A stretch of 64,000 nt of DNA from Iris pallida (lineage: Eukaryota; Streptophyta; Magnoliopsida; Asparagales; Iridaceae). The position numbers and the translations under genes were made by a program. The notes under the pieces are model-generated. The model was given only the letters and a program-made list of their open reading frames with translations. It did no database searches and was not told the DNA's origin. This document shows, in pieces, positions 35,976 to 46,711 of the stretch. The DNA lies in contig JANAVB010005597.1 in NCBI GenBank assembly GCA_029216955.1, positions 48,710,703 through 48,774,702 of the forward strand, read 5' to 3'. Position 1 is the stretch's first letter, and the number at the start of each line of letters is the position of its first letter.

Positions 35976-37666
35976 TGTCACGCCATGATTCCGTCGAATC
36001 GATAGTCGTCCCCCGGGCGTGATGCCGTGCGAACCTAATTTGCGATCGCACAAGGCATAGTCATAAGGTAATCCGAAACACGAGATCTAAGAGAGCAAGC
36101 AGACAAATTGAATCACACATTAAGTAGAGAGAACTTTGATCTTTATTGATAATAGACATCATTTACAGACTCCAGTACAGGACTTATGCCGCGCGGGCTA
36201 CAACATGACTCAATTACAAAAGAGTGCCGATGAGATATTCATTCTATACATTGCACACATCCCTCAATTTACAACAGAGTATTCCAGTGACCTGGAAAGG
36301 AGGGACGCTGAGCCATCTTTATTGGACGGTTGAGAGTCTTCAAAAGTGGAGTTGCGGAAAAAGTCTTCGACTCGCGGCCGAAGCTTCAAAATCACGAACG
36401 TCGTCGACCTAGTTGGCACGTCCTTCCTGATTCACGAGACCTGCAAAGAGCGAGTATCAATACGATCACATGTACTGGCGAATGGCTAATTAAAATCCAA
36501 GCTTTGCATTTGATTCAAGCAGTTTTATAAACATGTTAGCTAGCTATTTCTGTGATCTTTCTAACCATCCTGATCGATTTGCATGTTAACATGCTTTGAG
36601 GCAAGCATATGAAATTGTATATATTGAGCAGCTATCATATTCATCCCGTGTCACGTGCATTAGTCAAGCGGTGAAAGGGTGTGAAGGTCACTGGCAATGT
36701 CAAGCCATTACGAACTATAGCTGGGTTAGACGGCAACCCTTTCGTGGCGGGTAGCGAGCCATGTGCGAAAGTTCCCGAATAACCCACGCCGATGTAAGGC
36801 TGGCGCTTGCTATACTCGTTCCTCCCGGGCCGAATCGGTTCCTTGGCCTAGGCAACCGTTCGAGGAAACTACACATTGTCGACAAGTTGTCCAATGACCG
36901 TTTTGCGGAGTCTTGAAAAATGCTCTTTTCTAGAACCTTATCATTTCTCTTTTATGTGCAAAACTTAACCTTTCTTTTGAACTTAGTCGATCTACTCACT
37001 TAGCCATATCGTTGCTATAAACGTTAATCGATTCATTCATTGGTTTGCATAGGCTAAGTGGAATTGTATAAGAAAACACGTTTTCCATTTTCAATATCGG
37101 CAGTTTGATAGCAAGTGTTTTGTGAAGAATCGTGCCATAATTTATTTGATTCTACACTATGATGACAAGCATTTCATTTAACTTCATATTGATTTTGAAA
37201 TAGAGGGTCGAGGAGAAGGAGGTCAGCCACTCGCCTTAGACTTGCTTCAGGTGAGGACTGGTTGGCTGCGCTGACGTCGCCTACGCGATCACCTGCAATC
37301 GCATAAGCAACTGATTAGAACACTATGTAATTCAAGGAATTTCGATATGAATGCGAAGCTCGAAAACGCAAGTCATGAAAATCCATCGAAAACGCATTCA
37401 CGAAAACCAAAGCCAAATCAAACGCGGCATAAAAACCAGAGCAACGGGAGGTCTCTCCCGACTCAGCCGCATAGCCAATCCTTGAGACGCAATCCGCTGA
37501 ATATGGGACTTGGTTCCGAAGAAACCATTCCATAACGGAAAATGGATCTTAATTCAACCGTTCCCGTTCGACCGATTCGACCGATTCCGACCTATCGGTC
37601 CCGACCGAATCGATAGCGACAGTATTCCTTTCTCGCGCACCCCGTGGATGGAAACGGGACACTACA
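35976..37666 (-). repeat. 3' LTR of the chimeric gypsy element
   Basis: 1,691 bp, TGTCACGCC to CACTACA; matches 56352-58035 throughout and 42759-43128 over its last 370 bp. Confidence 0.92.
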
Positions 37667-38649
37667 CCATAACCAACTAATAAAAAGTTTCGTCCTCGAA
37701 ACTTAAGGATAGAACCTACCTATACGAGAACAATGAAGGAAATTTCTCCTTCATTTCCGATTCAAGCTCCCACGTTGACTCCTCGACCGAATGGTTACTC
37801 CAGGGTACGCGGACGAGAGGGATCGTTCGATTTCGCAGCAGTTTATCCTTGCGTTCTAAGATTTGAACCGGCTATTCAACATAGGATAATCGGACTTCAG
37901 CTCCAACTGACCAAAATCTACCACGTGGCTAGGGTCGTACACGTACTTCCACAACTGAGAGACGTGGAAAACATTGTGTACACCTTCTAGCGTCGGCGGC
38001 AGGGCAATTTGATAGGCCACTGGGGCGAGCCGCTTGAGTATTTCGAACAGCCCAATGAATCTTGGACTCAACTTTTCCTTCGTGCCGAACCGAGTAACTC
38101 CTCGCATGGACGTTCCTTTAAGAAATACATGATCGCCCTCAAGAAATTCGAGGGGTCGACGATGGATATCGGCATAGCTTTTCTGGCGACTCTGAGCAAT
38201 CTTTAATCTTTCCCGAATGAGCCGAACTTTCTGCACGGTCTGTTCCACCAGTTCTGGGCCGAAAATCTGCCGCTCTCCGACTTCGTCCCAGCAAATGGGT
38301 GATCAGCACTTTCGTCCGTACAGGACTTCATACGGCGTCATTTGGATGCTTGATTGATAGCTATTGTTGTATGCAAATTCGGCCAGAGGTAGATGAACGT
38401 CCCAACTCGACTTGAAGTCAATTGCGCAGAGCCGTAACATGTCTTCGAGAATATGATTTACACGCCTGTTTGGCCGTCGGTTTGGGGATGGTAAGCTGAG
38501 CTAAACTGCAACTTGGTATCTAGAGCCGACTGAAGGCTACTCCAGAATCGCGACATAAATCGTGAATCCCGATCAGAGACGATGGATACTGGAACTCATC
38601 AAGATAAATCTGTGCCAAGCGATCAACGCTCCAAGTAACTTTAATAGCC
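37667..38649 (-). pseudogene. Second copy of integrase C-terminal part and chromodomain
   Basis: Nearly identical to 43129-44134. It has a 20-bp deletion where the other copy reads CCGTGCAGCCGTACTATCT and a small deletion near 38463. Homology starts at the LTR and stops at 38649, where the PMD block begins. Confidence 0.9.
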
Positions 38650-41121
38650 TGCTTCTTTCTATGAAGAGGCCTTTCTGGGCTCTCCACATCGACTACGTCA
38701 ACCGGCTTTGGAATAGAAGTCGGCGTGGTTGCCTCTTCTCGTTGGATTGACTCGGCCATCTGCCGAGATTGTGATCTAGTAGTAACTTTCTCTGGTTGAT
38801 CCAGGATAAGTTTCTTCTTTGCAGCTGGGGAAGAAGGTTCTTCAATCCTTCTTTTCCTCTCTCTGGTCGGAGATTTAACAACTTTCAGAGAAATTCTCAG
38901 TGGTTGATTTACTTCCTCAGGGAAGTTTGCTTCCCTGGAAGCTTCCAATGGATCATCTACCGGTTCATGTTGCTCATCATTTGTTGGAGCTAATGTAGCA
39001 GTGGCTCCTTTCTTCAGACGTGTCGCTGTTGCGAAGCTATCAATAAGACTAAAGTTCTCAGCAAATGTATTCGCTGCTGTATAAAAGAGCGAATATGTGT
39101 ATAGCATTCTAGGGCCACTATCATTCTTGTTTGGCATCGAGAACACTGTCCTAGTGTCTCGAGCGTTGTAGTAGGCCCATGCTCTGGCACCGTCAATCAG
39201 GTATCCCTTTCCTTGTAGGCAAGTTATAGCTTTGCCCACATGGAACTGGTCATAACCAAATTGACGAGCGAAGCGACTCGGCAGATATGGTTCCAGATAG
39301 CACTCCTCCTCAAATCTGTATACCAAATGCGATGGTCTGATCGCCTTCAGCCATTCAAAAGCTGCTCGACCCAGCGGTTGCCTCCCAAGGTCAACCATAT
39401 TTGTTGCCATGAATTCGTAACCAGCTGGAGGGGCAAAGCTATACAAATTCCATCCCTTGCCAAGGTTCAGGGCACGTCTGCAGTCCTTCAGACTAACGTA
39501 CACCCACTTGCTACGGGAGAATCTCCGAAGAAAGCTACCACCGACTGCTCCCATGTCGGGGTTCATCAAAGATGGATGATGCAGAAGCAACCACCCGAAT
39601 AGATAGGTGTATGGCAACTCCAGTCTAGGAAAGTTCCCCTTCTCACCCCTCCATTTGATCATAGAGTCGACATAAAGACGAAGACCTGCATTTATTCTAC
39701 ATGTCATCGCTGATAGCAAATCCATCCGGTAGCCGAAGACTAACCGGACGACAGCAAAAAGTACGCCGCGGTGGAAGCGGTCCACGGCGCTTGCTCCGGG
39801 TACAACAAACCGACGGAGCCAGTATGTCAAAAATCCTGCCAGCTGAGCTTCTCTAGACATGGACCTGTAGCCCACCTGTAGCCCATTCTTATAAAGCTTT
39901 CAACAAAATCTTCGGGCTTGAGCGGAGGGTATTGGTGTTCATCAGTAACTCTGATATCCATTCTCTTATTCTCTTCCATCAGTTTTATTACTTCACTGTG
40001 GCTGAGAGATTGGAAGAAAGTTGGGTTGCATGAGTCATGATCTTTGGTCTTTTTCTCAACGATATGGTTAAGAAAAAGATACGGCAACCACTTCGATGAA
40101 TAACATGTGCCAGAAGAGCCGCTCTTATAGTACAGGGAGCATATGTTGTAATGGCACAATAGTTCGTCAAAGACAGCCACCATTTCTGGATTTTCCCGAC
40201 GTAGTCTATCTAACTCATCGTTTGTGGGAACATACTCCTCATAAGGGTAGTCTCCCGTTGGTAGGCATGAGATATACTTCATCTCGTGGAGGGCCAATCC
40301 CATCTCCCCGCAGGGCGTCATGAATGTCCCTGTCCTATAGTTATACCTCTCTGCCAGGGCCAAAAACAGATGAGGGTTTGGGTGGAAGCCATATACGGTA
40401 GCATATACCGCATTATAAAGATCGATCTCTTTAAGTTGATCTTCAAATTGAGCCAATGCCCAGTTGGCTATGCAGTTCCACCTCCTGTTCTCCGGGTTTA
40501 CTAGACCGGTCAGCCGGATATCCTGATCCGGATATCTGCCCTCAGCATTTGCATACTCATTTGCGAAGATTGGTGTCCTCACAGGCAGCAGTAAAGAAGA
40601 GTTCTCTGGAGGGATACAGCCTGGTTTCAACCCTCGGAGTAAAGTGTTGTGTCGCTCAGAAGAGCTATAGAACATGTCTCTATTGTTCGGGCCTTTCTTG
40701 ACACAGATCTTTCCTGTCCGTGCATGTTGAAGGGGAGTAATGTCCCAGTCCATCCTCCTGGGATGGCTTGCATGAGCATATCGTGCTAGAGGGAGGCATC
40801 TAGCAATGTCCAGTAACAGGATCAGTTTTTCCTTCCTTTGGAAAGTTCTCTGCTCAACCTGGGGTATTGGCTGAGAACTTTTGTCAATGGCTTCGCCGAA
40901 TAGGAACATAGGTTTCTTGTGGGTGATGGCGTCAGCAGACTGCAAGGGCTGCCCATTCATCAGACTTAACAAAGTCTCATTGTCTTGAGCTATCAAAATA
41001 GCTTGGCGGGAAGATGGCAGAGCATCTTGTGGGAAGAGCACATGGGATTAATCTTCTTTGAATTTCGGCTCAGCTAAAGTTCCTGTGAAGACTTCATAAT
41101 TCGGGTCCTCTCTGATGTTAA
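38650..41121 (-). pseudogene. PMD (plant mobile domain, aminotransferase-like) gene exon 2, fused to integrase
   Basis: It follows a GATGCAG acceptor. The protein contains ENRRWNCIANWALAQFEDQL, a segment EDFVESFIRMGYR, AGFLTYWLRRFVVPG and RFHRGVLFAVVRLVFGYRMD, all typical of PMD proteins. PMD proteins occur in plant transposons and in a few host silencing factors. The tail is Lys/Arg-rich (ERKRRIEEPSSPAAKKK). Three defects are visible: a TAA at 41048-41050 (codon 24 of the exon), an 11-bp tandem duplication (39863-39884) that shifts frame, and no stop of its own. The frame continues at 38650 straight into [18 protein letters not shown] of gypsy integrase. Confidence 0.75.
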
Positions 41122-41542
41122 CTGCATCAAACAGAAAAAACAGAATTCAGTACAAGTAAAATCAAAGATTATGTCAGCAGATTACGCAAGCATCATATTG
41201 CGCAACCATCAGATTGCGCTACAGTAGCTTCTATGCGCAAACTATCCAGTGGCGCCAACTCATCCACTTGCGCAAGCCATCAGATTGCGCTGAATAACTT
41301 GCGCAAAGCATCAGTTTGCGCTGGACAGCCTTGCGCAAATCAGCAGACTGCGCTGACTTTTGCCAGCGCGTTCTAACCGATCGCGCAAGAAAATAATCTT
41401 CATAAAAATGAAGATTATTGGTTTTGTGCAACCGAAACCCTAAACGGGGCGGCGCAACGTAACCAAATCTCTAAAAAGAGATCGGTTTGAAGGTGCAGCA
41501 ATGACGAAGAACCCTAAAAAGGGTTTTCGATCGGATGTCTAC
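41122..41542 (-). other. PMD gene intron with GCGCA-motif cluster
   Basis: 421 bp with GT-AG ends. The part 41170-41400 carries TTGCGCAA / TGCGCT motifs at spacings of roughly 20-30 bp. Confidence 0.6.
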
Positions 41543-41651
41543 CTTGTAGTGCTGGGTGAGCCACCTCATGACGTGAAGGGCGCGGCGCGGCACGAGTCGA
41601 GGACTCGGCGGGGGCCTTCCCTTTCTCGGCGGCGGAGCGCTTTGGGGCCAT
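41543..41651 (-). pseudogene. PMD gene exon 1
   Basis: An ATG at 41651 opens 36 codons (MAPKRSAAEKGKAPAESSTR, then Arg/Pro-rich) up to an AAG|GTAGAC donor. A TATA box (CTATAAATAG on minus, 41753-41762) lies about 100 nt upstream. The split Val codon (G/TT) is completed by exon 2. Confidence 0.65.
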
Positions 41652-41762
41652 AAAGATCGACGGGAAGAAGAAGAAGAATCAGGAAAGCTCAAGAAGTTTT
41701 CTCTTTTGAAAGTTCGAAAGCAAGTAAAGAATAACAGTGAGAGAACGGAGAACTATTTATAG

Positions 41763-42490
41763 TTTTTCAAAATGAACAAACTCCTCATATTGCGCCGGAT
41801 AAACAGGAGCTAATTCCTCCGATTGCGCAGACAGGTCATCATATGCGCAACTTGATTTTCAAATCAAAATTCAAAGTATTTCGAAGCTTTGACTATTTTC
41901 AAACTTCGAAAACTTTGAAGGGGATCTTGTAGGTCCTAAAAAATCAAGTTGCACCCATCAACAAAGTCATCAAAATCAAATTATACATCCTTCAAGTGAA
42001 CTGCACAGAAGACAGATTGCGCAACCATTCGATTATGCAGGCTGAACTGCGCACTCATCCAAGTGCGCATGCTGACGTGGCCTCGTCATCATTACCTGAC
42101 AGAGAATCAGATTTTCTGACAGCTGACAGCACGGAGAACGAGGAAACTGTTCGTTTATCGTGCAGCACAGCGCTCGAGGACAGCTGTACATGCAGCGCAA
42201 TCTGCCTGCAGCGCAGTCCAGCCCAGCGCGGTCCATCCTAGCGCAATTCGAAGCCAGCGCAATTCAGTTGGCGCACTCCATCAACTGACAAAGTACACGT
42301 AGCCTTCATGCCATCAATGACTCATTACGTGGTAACCGTCTGTACACGATCATGCGCATTTCAATCAAATAATGCCATGTGTCCAATACAGTTGGCCCAC
42401 GATCAAGTAACTGCCAGCGCAGTCTGATGTCTGCGCGGTCCAATGCAGAGCAATCCAACTTGCGCAGTCCAGAATAACTAAAAAGTAGTT
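41763..42490. repeat. GCGCA-motif array upstream of the PMD gene
   Basis: Many copies of TGCGCA, AGCGCAA and CAGCGCAG in about 700 bp, on both strands because TGCGCA is its own complement. No coding content. It lies between divergent TATA boxes at 41753 and 42503. Confidence 0.75.
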
Positions 42491-42758
42491 ATTTCCAGAA
42501 CTCTATAAATAGAGTTTCAAGTCCTTCCTAGAGGGGATCATACACGCATACAGAGATCAGAGATCATCACCAGAGATCAGGAGTTCTTGCCAAAGTGCTG
42601 CTGCAATCTTCAGAGGCTACCGTCTTCAAAGTTCACATCGTCCAAGGGATAAAGCGATCGTCTTCAGATCGGATTCCTATAGTTGTACTTTCCCAGAATT
42701 CTTGTAATCTTCTTTACAAAGTTTGTTGAAATAAAGATCAACTTTTGTTTTTGCAAAT
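42491..42758 (+). promoter_or_regulatory. LTR-like promoter and poly(A) segment
   Basis: CTATAAATAGAG at 42503-42514 and AATAAA at 42730-42735 are only 220 bp apart, as in the U3-R part of an LTR. The sequence then stops at the join to gypsy LTR at 42759. Confidence 0.55.
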
Positions 42759-43128
42759 AATCGCATAAGCAACTGATTAGAACACTGTGTAATTCAAGGA
42801 ATTTCGATATGAATGCGAAGCTTGAAAACGCAAGTCATGAAAACCCATCGAAAACGCATTCACGAAAACCAAAGCCAAATCAAACGCGGCATAAAAACCA
42901 GAGCAACGTGAGGTCTCTCCCGACTCAACCGCAGAGCCAAACCTTGAGACGCAACCCGCTGAATATGGGACTATGTTCCGAAGAAGCCATTCCATAACGG
43001 GGAATGGATCTTAATTCAATCGTTCCCGTTCGACCGATTCGGCCAATTCCGACCTATCGGTCCCGACCGAATCGATAGCGACAATGTTCCTTTCTCGCGC
43101 ACCCCGTGGACGGAAACGGGACACTACA
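42759..43128 (-). repeat. Truncated internal LTR copy of the chimeric gypsy element
   Basis: Starts at AATCGCATAAGC, corresponding to about 37297 of the outer LTR, and ends at the same ACTACA. Only the first 370 bp (minus sense, U3 side) remain; the rest is replaced by the PMD block. Confidence 0.9.
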
Positions 43129-43177
43129 CCATAACCAACTAATAAAAAGTTTCGTCCTCGAAACTTAAGGATAGAAC

Positions 43178-43711
43178 CTACCTATACGAGAACAATGAAG
43201 GAAATTTCTTCTTCATTTCCGATTCAAGCTCCCACGTTGACTCCTCGACCGAATGGTTACTCCAGGGTACGCGGACGAGAGGGATCGTTCGATTTTGCAG
43301 CAGCTTATCCTTGCGTTCTAAGATTTGAACTGGCTCTTCAACATAGGATAAGTCGTACTTCAGCTCCAACTGACCAAAATCTACCACGTGGTTAGGGTCG
43401 TGCACTTACTTCCGCAACTGAGAGACGTGGAAGACATTGTGTACACCTTCTAGCATCGGCGGCAGGGCAATTTGATAGGCCACTGGGGCGAGCCGCTTGA
43501 GTATTTCGAACGGCCCAACGAATCTTGGACTCAACTTTCCCTTCGTGCCGAACCGAGTAACTCCTCGCATGGGCGTTACTTTAAGAAATACATGATCGCC
43601 CTCAAGAAATTCGAGGGGTCGACGATGGATATCGGCATAGCTTTTCTGGCGACTCTGAGCAATCTTTAATCTTTCCCGAATGAGCCGAACTTTCTGCACG
43701 GTCTGTTCCAC
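43178..43711 (-). pseudogene. Integrase C-terminal domain and chromodomain
   Basis: The GPY/F-like module (LSPRFVGPFEILKRLAPVAY, NVFHVSQLRK) is followed, after a frame change at 43405, by a chromodomain (EEPVQILERKDKLLQNRTIP, VEESTWELESEMKKKFPSLF). That places the element among chromoviruses, most like Tekay/del. Chromodomains direct insertion to heterochromatin marks. Confidence 0.88.
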
Positions 43712-43765
43712 CAGTTCCGGGCCGAGAATCTGCCGCTCTCCGACTTCGTCCCAGCAAATGGGTGA

Positions 43766-44230
43766 TCAGCACTTTCGTCCGTACAGGACTTCATACCGCG
43801 TCATTTGGATGCTTGATTGATAGCTATTGTTGTATGCAAATTCGGCCAGAGGTAGATGAACGTCCCAACTCGACTTGAAGTCAATTGCGCAGAGCCGTAA
43901 CATGTCTTCGAGAATATGATTTACACGCTCTGTTTGGCCGTCGGTTTGGGAATGGTAAGCTGCGCTAAACTGCAACTTGGTATCTAGAGCCGACTGAAGG
44001 CTACTCCAGAATCGCGACATAAATCGTGAATCCCGATCAGAGACGATGGATACTGGAACTCCGTGCAGCCGTACTATCTCATCAAGATAAATCTGTGCCA
44101 AGCGATCAACGCTCCAAGTAACTTTAATGGCCATGAAGTACGCTGACTTGGTTAGTCGATCGACGATGATCCAGATGGCATCATTTTTCCGCGGCGTCTT
44201 CGGCAGACCAACAATAAAATTCATGCACAC
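43766..44230 (-). pseudogene. Integrase catalytic core
   Basis: Has the D, D and E of the core in [28 protein letters not shown] and [19 protein letters not shown], then FAYNNSYQSSIQMTRYEVLY. Continuous for 154 codons. It carries out strand transfer when intact. Confidence 0.9.
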
Positions 44231-44236
44231 GTGCTC

Positions 44237-44917
44237 CTACTTCCATTCTGGAATCGCCAGATTCTGCATCTCCCCGTCCGGTCTCTGGTGCTCAGCTTTC
44301 ACCTGCTGACAAGCCATGCATTGCGACATGAAAAGTGTCACATCTCTTTTCATTCTGTGCCACCAGAAGTTCGTGCGGAGGTCCTTGTACATCTTTGTGC
44401 TACCGGGATGCAAGGTGTACTTCGCATAGTGCGCCTCCGACAATATCTCCTTTCTAAGTTTTGAATTATCCGGAACGCATAGCCTACCCTTCAATCGAAG
44501 CATGCCGGTTTCGTCTTCCGCAAAGTCGGTCGTCCTACTCGTCGAGCTTAGCTCTCGTTTTTTTTTCAGTTACGGATCGTCCTTCTGAGCGGTCTTGATC
44601 TTTTCTTGCAAGCTCGGCTCTAACTGCAACTTTGCCAACGACACATTTCTGAATCGGACTCGGAGTTCGATGCCCATCTCTTCTAGGTAGCGTAGCAATC
44701 TGCGGTCGATGGATAGCGAGGCAGTATACTTCCGACTCAGAGCGTCCGCCACAACATTTTTCTTTTCCGGCGTATAGTCAATGGTCAAGTCGTAATCTTT
44801 GATCAGTTCAAGCCAACGCCTTTGCCGCAAGTTCAGTTCCTTCTGCGTGATAGATACTTGAGGCTCTTGTGGTCGGTATAGATCGTGCACGCCACGCCAT
44901 AAAGATAGTGACGCCAC
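44237..44917 (-). pseudogene. RNase H end and integrase zinc-binding domain
   Basis: [20 protein letters not shown] and NVVADALSRK end the RNase H region. The HHCC domain follows (HYAKYTLHPGSTKMYKDL to SQCMACQ). A ten-T run at about 44559 (+) lies at the frame break between them. The integrase core is separated by a TAG at 44235-44237 where Trp is usual. Confidence 0.85.
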
Positions 44918-46175
44918 AATTTCAACGCGAACACAATCGCCGCTAACTCCAGGTCATGAGTAGGATGGTTCTTCTCGTGCGGCTTTAGCTGTCCGGAAGC
45001 AAAAGATATCACCTTGTTCCGCTGCATCAGCACACACCCCAAGCCCTGACCGGACGCATCGCTGAATATCTGGAAACCCTCAGTCCCTTCTGGAAGTGCG
45101 AGTATCGGGACCGAGACGAGCCGTTGCTTTAATTCCTGGAAGGAAGCTTCAAATTCGGCTGACCATTCAAATGCGACTCCTTTATGGGTGAGGCGAGTCA
45201 GAGGCGATGCGATCTTCGCGAAGTCTTTCACGAAGCGTCGGTAGTATCCCGCTAAGCCAAGGAAACTTCGAATCTCGCCGACGGACGCTGGTCGTTTCCA
45301 ATCGACAACGGCTTCAACTTTCTTAGGGTCGACTGCAATGCCTTCAGCTGAAATGATGTGTCCGAGGAATGCGACGCTGCTCAGCCAAAATTCACATTTG
45401 CTTCGCTTCACATACAATTGATTTTCTCGAAGGGTCTGAAGCACGGTCCGTAGATGCTCAGTGTGTTGCTGCCTATTCTTCGAGTAGACGAGTATATCGT
45501 CGATAAAGACTACTACGAACTTGTCGAGGAATGGTCGGAACACCCGATTCATTAAATCCATGAAGGCATCCGGGGCGTTCGTTAGGCCGAACGGCATTAC
45601 CAGGAATTCGTAATGGCCGTATCGAGTGTGAAAGGCGGACTTCGGCACATCGTCCGGCTTGATCTTGAGTTGATGGTAACCCGAGCGCAGATCAATTTTA
45701 GATAACACCGTAGCTCCTTGCAGCTGATCAAACAGATCCTCTATGCGGGACAGGGGGTATTTGTTCCAGACGGTGGCTTTATTCAGCTCACGGTAATCGA
45801 TACAAAGACGCATTGAGCTATCTTTTTTTTTTTTACGAACAGCACGGGCGCTCCCATGGCGAGACGCTGAGTCGTATGAATCCCTTGTCGAGCAACTCTT
45901 GCAACTGTACTTTTGAGTTCTTTAAGCTGTGCAGAGGTCATTATGTACGGGGCTTTAGAGATCGGTCGGGTATCGGGGAATGTATCAATAGTGAACTCAA
46001 TCTCTCGATCAGGTGGCATGCCGGGCAGTTCGTCCGGGAACACATCTGGAAATTCTGCCACAACGTCGGTCTGACCCGCGTTTACACCATCTTGTCGCAT
46101 GTCTCGAACGGACGCTAAATAGCCTTCACACCCGGAATGCAACATCCTTCGAGCAGATATTGCGGAGATCACCAT
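44833..46175 (-). pseudogene. Reverse transcriptase and RNase H of the chimeric gypsy element
   Basis: The RT N-terminus (EFPDVFPDELPGMPPDREIE) and RT core ([40 protein letters not shown], catalytic FIDDILVYS) are present. RNase H follows ([42 protein letters not shown]). The frame is lost at an A12 run (45823-45834 as T on +) in the Lys stretch before the MRLCIDYR block; ten A would keep it open. A second shift follows after RNase H. Confidence 0.9.
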
Positions 46176-46711
46176 GCAGGTCGGCGACGCTCCTCACCAC
46201 ACGAATAACAGAATTTCGGCACTCCAGGTATACGGAATGTGACCCTCTTTTCAGCACAGTCTATGGTTGCATTGCACGGACCGAGCCAATCCATTCTCAG
46301 AATGATGTCATAGTCCTTAATATCTAGAACTATCACATCAAGACTGATCTTTTGACCACCTATACAGATGATTCCGTCTCCGCAGACTAAATTTGCAAGT
46401 AGTGGCATACCCGACGGTACATTAACAGTAAGATCGAGACCCAGCGGTGTTAGGAGAAATTTGTGCTCGACGGTGAAGTCCGTCGATATAAAACTATGGG
46501 TTGCACCTGAATCAAACAATACACGAGCAGACTTATTATTGAAATACAGTATACCTGTCACGACTGTGTAGATGCGAACGCTTCGTCTCGAGTCATGGCA
46601 TAGACGCGGTCCTGTACATAGGGGCGACGGTCTTGGCCCTTATGTTGTGCGGTCTATGGAGTCTGAGGTGCTTGGCCTCGGTTCTGTTGATGTTGTTGGG
46701 GGCGCTGGTTC
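46169..46711 (-). pseudogene. Gag tail and aspartic protease of the chimeric gypsy element
   Basis: The minus strand reads a Gln/Arg-rich Gag tail (46562-46711), then protease with the active-site ARVLFDSGATHSFIS and the later YDIILRMDWLGPCNATIDC. One stop lies in the Gag tail. It is truncated at 46711 by the gag-only element. Confidence 0.85.

Larger units (their letters stand above)
38650..42758. mobile_element. 4.1-kb foreign block with an antisense PMD gene and LTR-like right end
   Basis: The block is bounded by gypsy integrase (left) and a truncated gypsy LTR (right), with no target duplication. Its minus strand carries a plant mobile domain gene with one intron. Its right end on + has a TATA box (42503), a short transcript-like stretch and a poly(A) signal (42730), like the U3-R of an LTR. 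Some Ty3/gypsy lineages (Tat group) carry an extra antisense ORF between pol and the 3' LTR, and this block fits that layout. That assignment is inference. Confidence 0.6.

Noticed and set aside
38520..41121. PMD gene as a functional host silencing factor (MAIL1/MAIN type)
   Set aside because: It lies inside a retrotransposon chimera, has a stop and a frameshift, and lacks its own end.
41180..42480. GCGCA array considered as CRISPR-like or as a satellite
   Set aside because: Units are not of constant length, spacers are irregular, and the host is a plant; better seen as a regulatory-region motif cluster.
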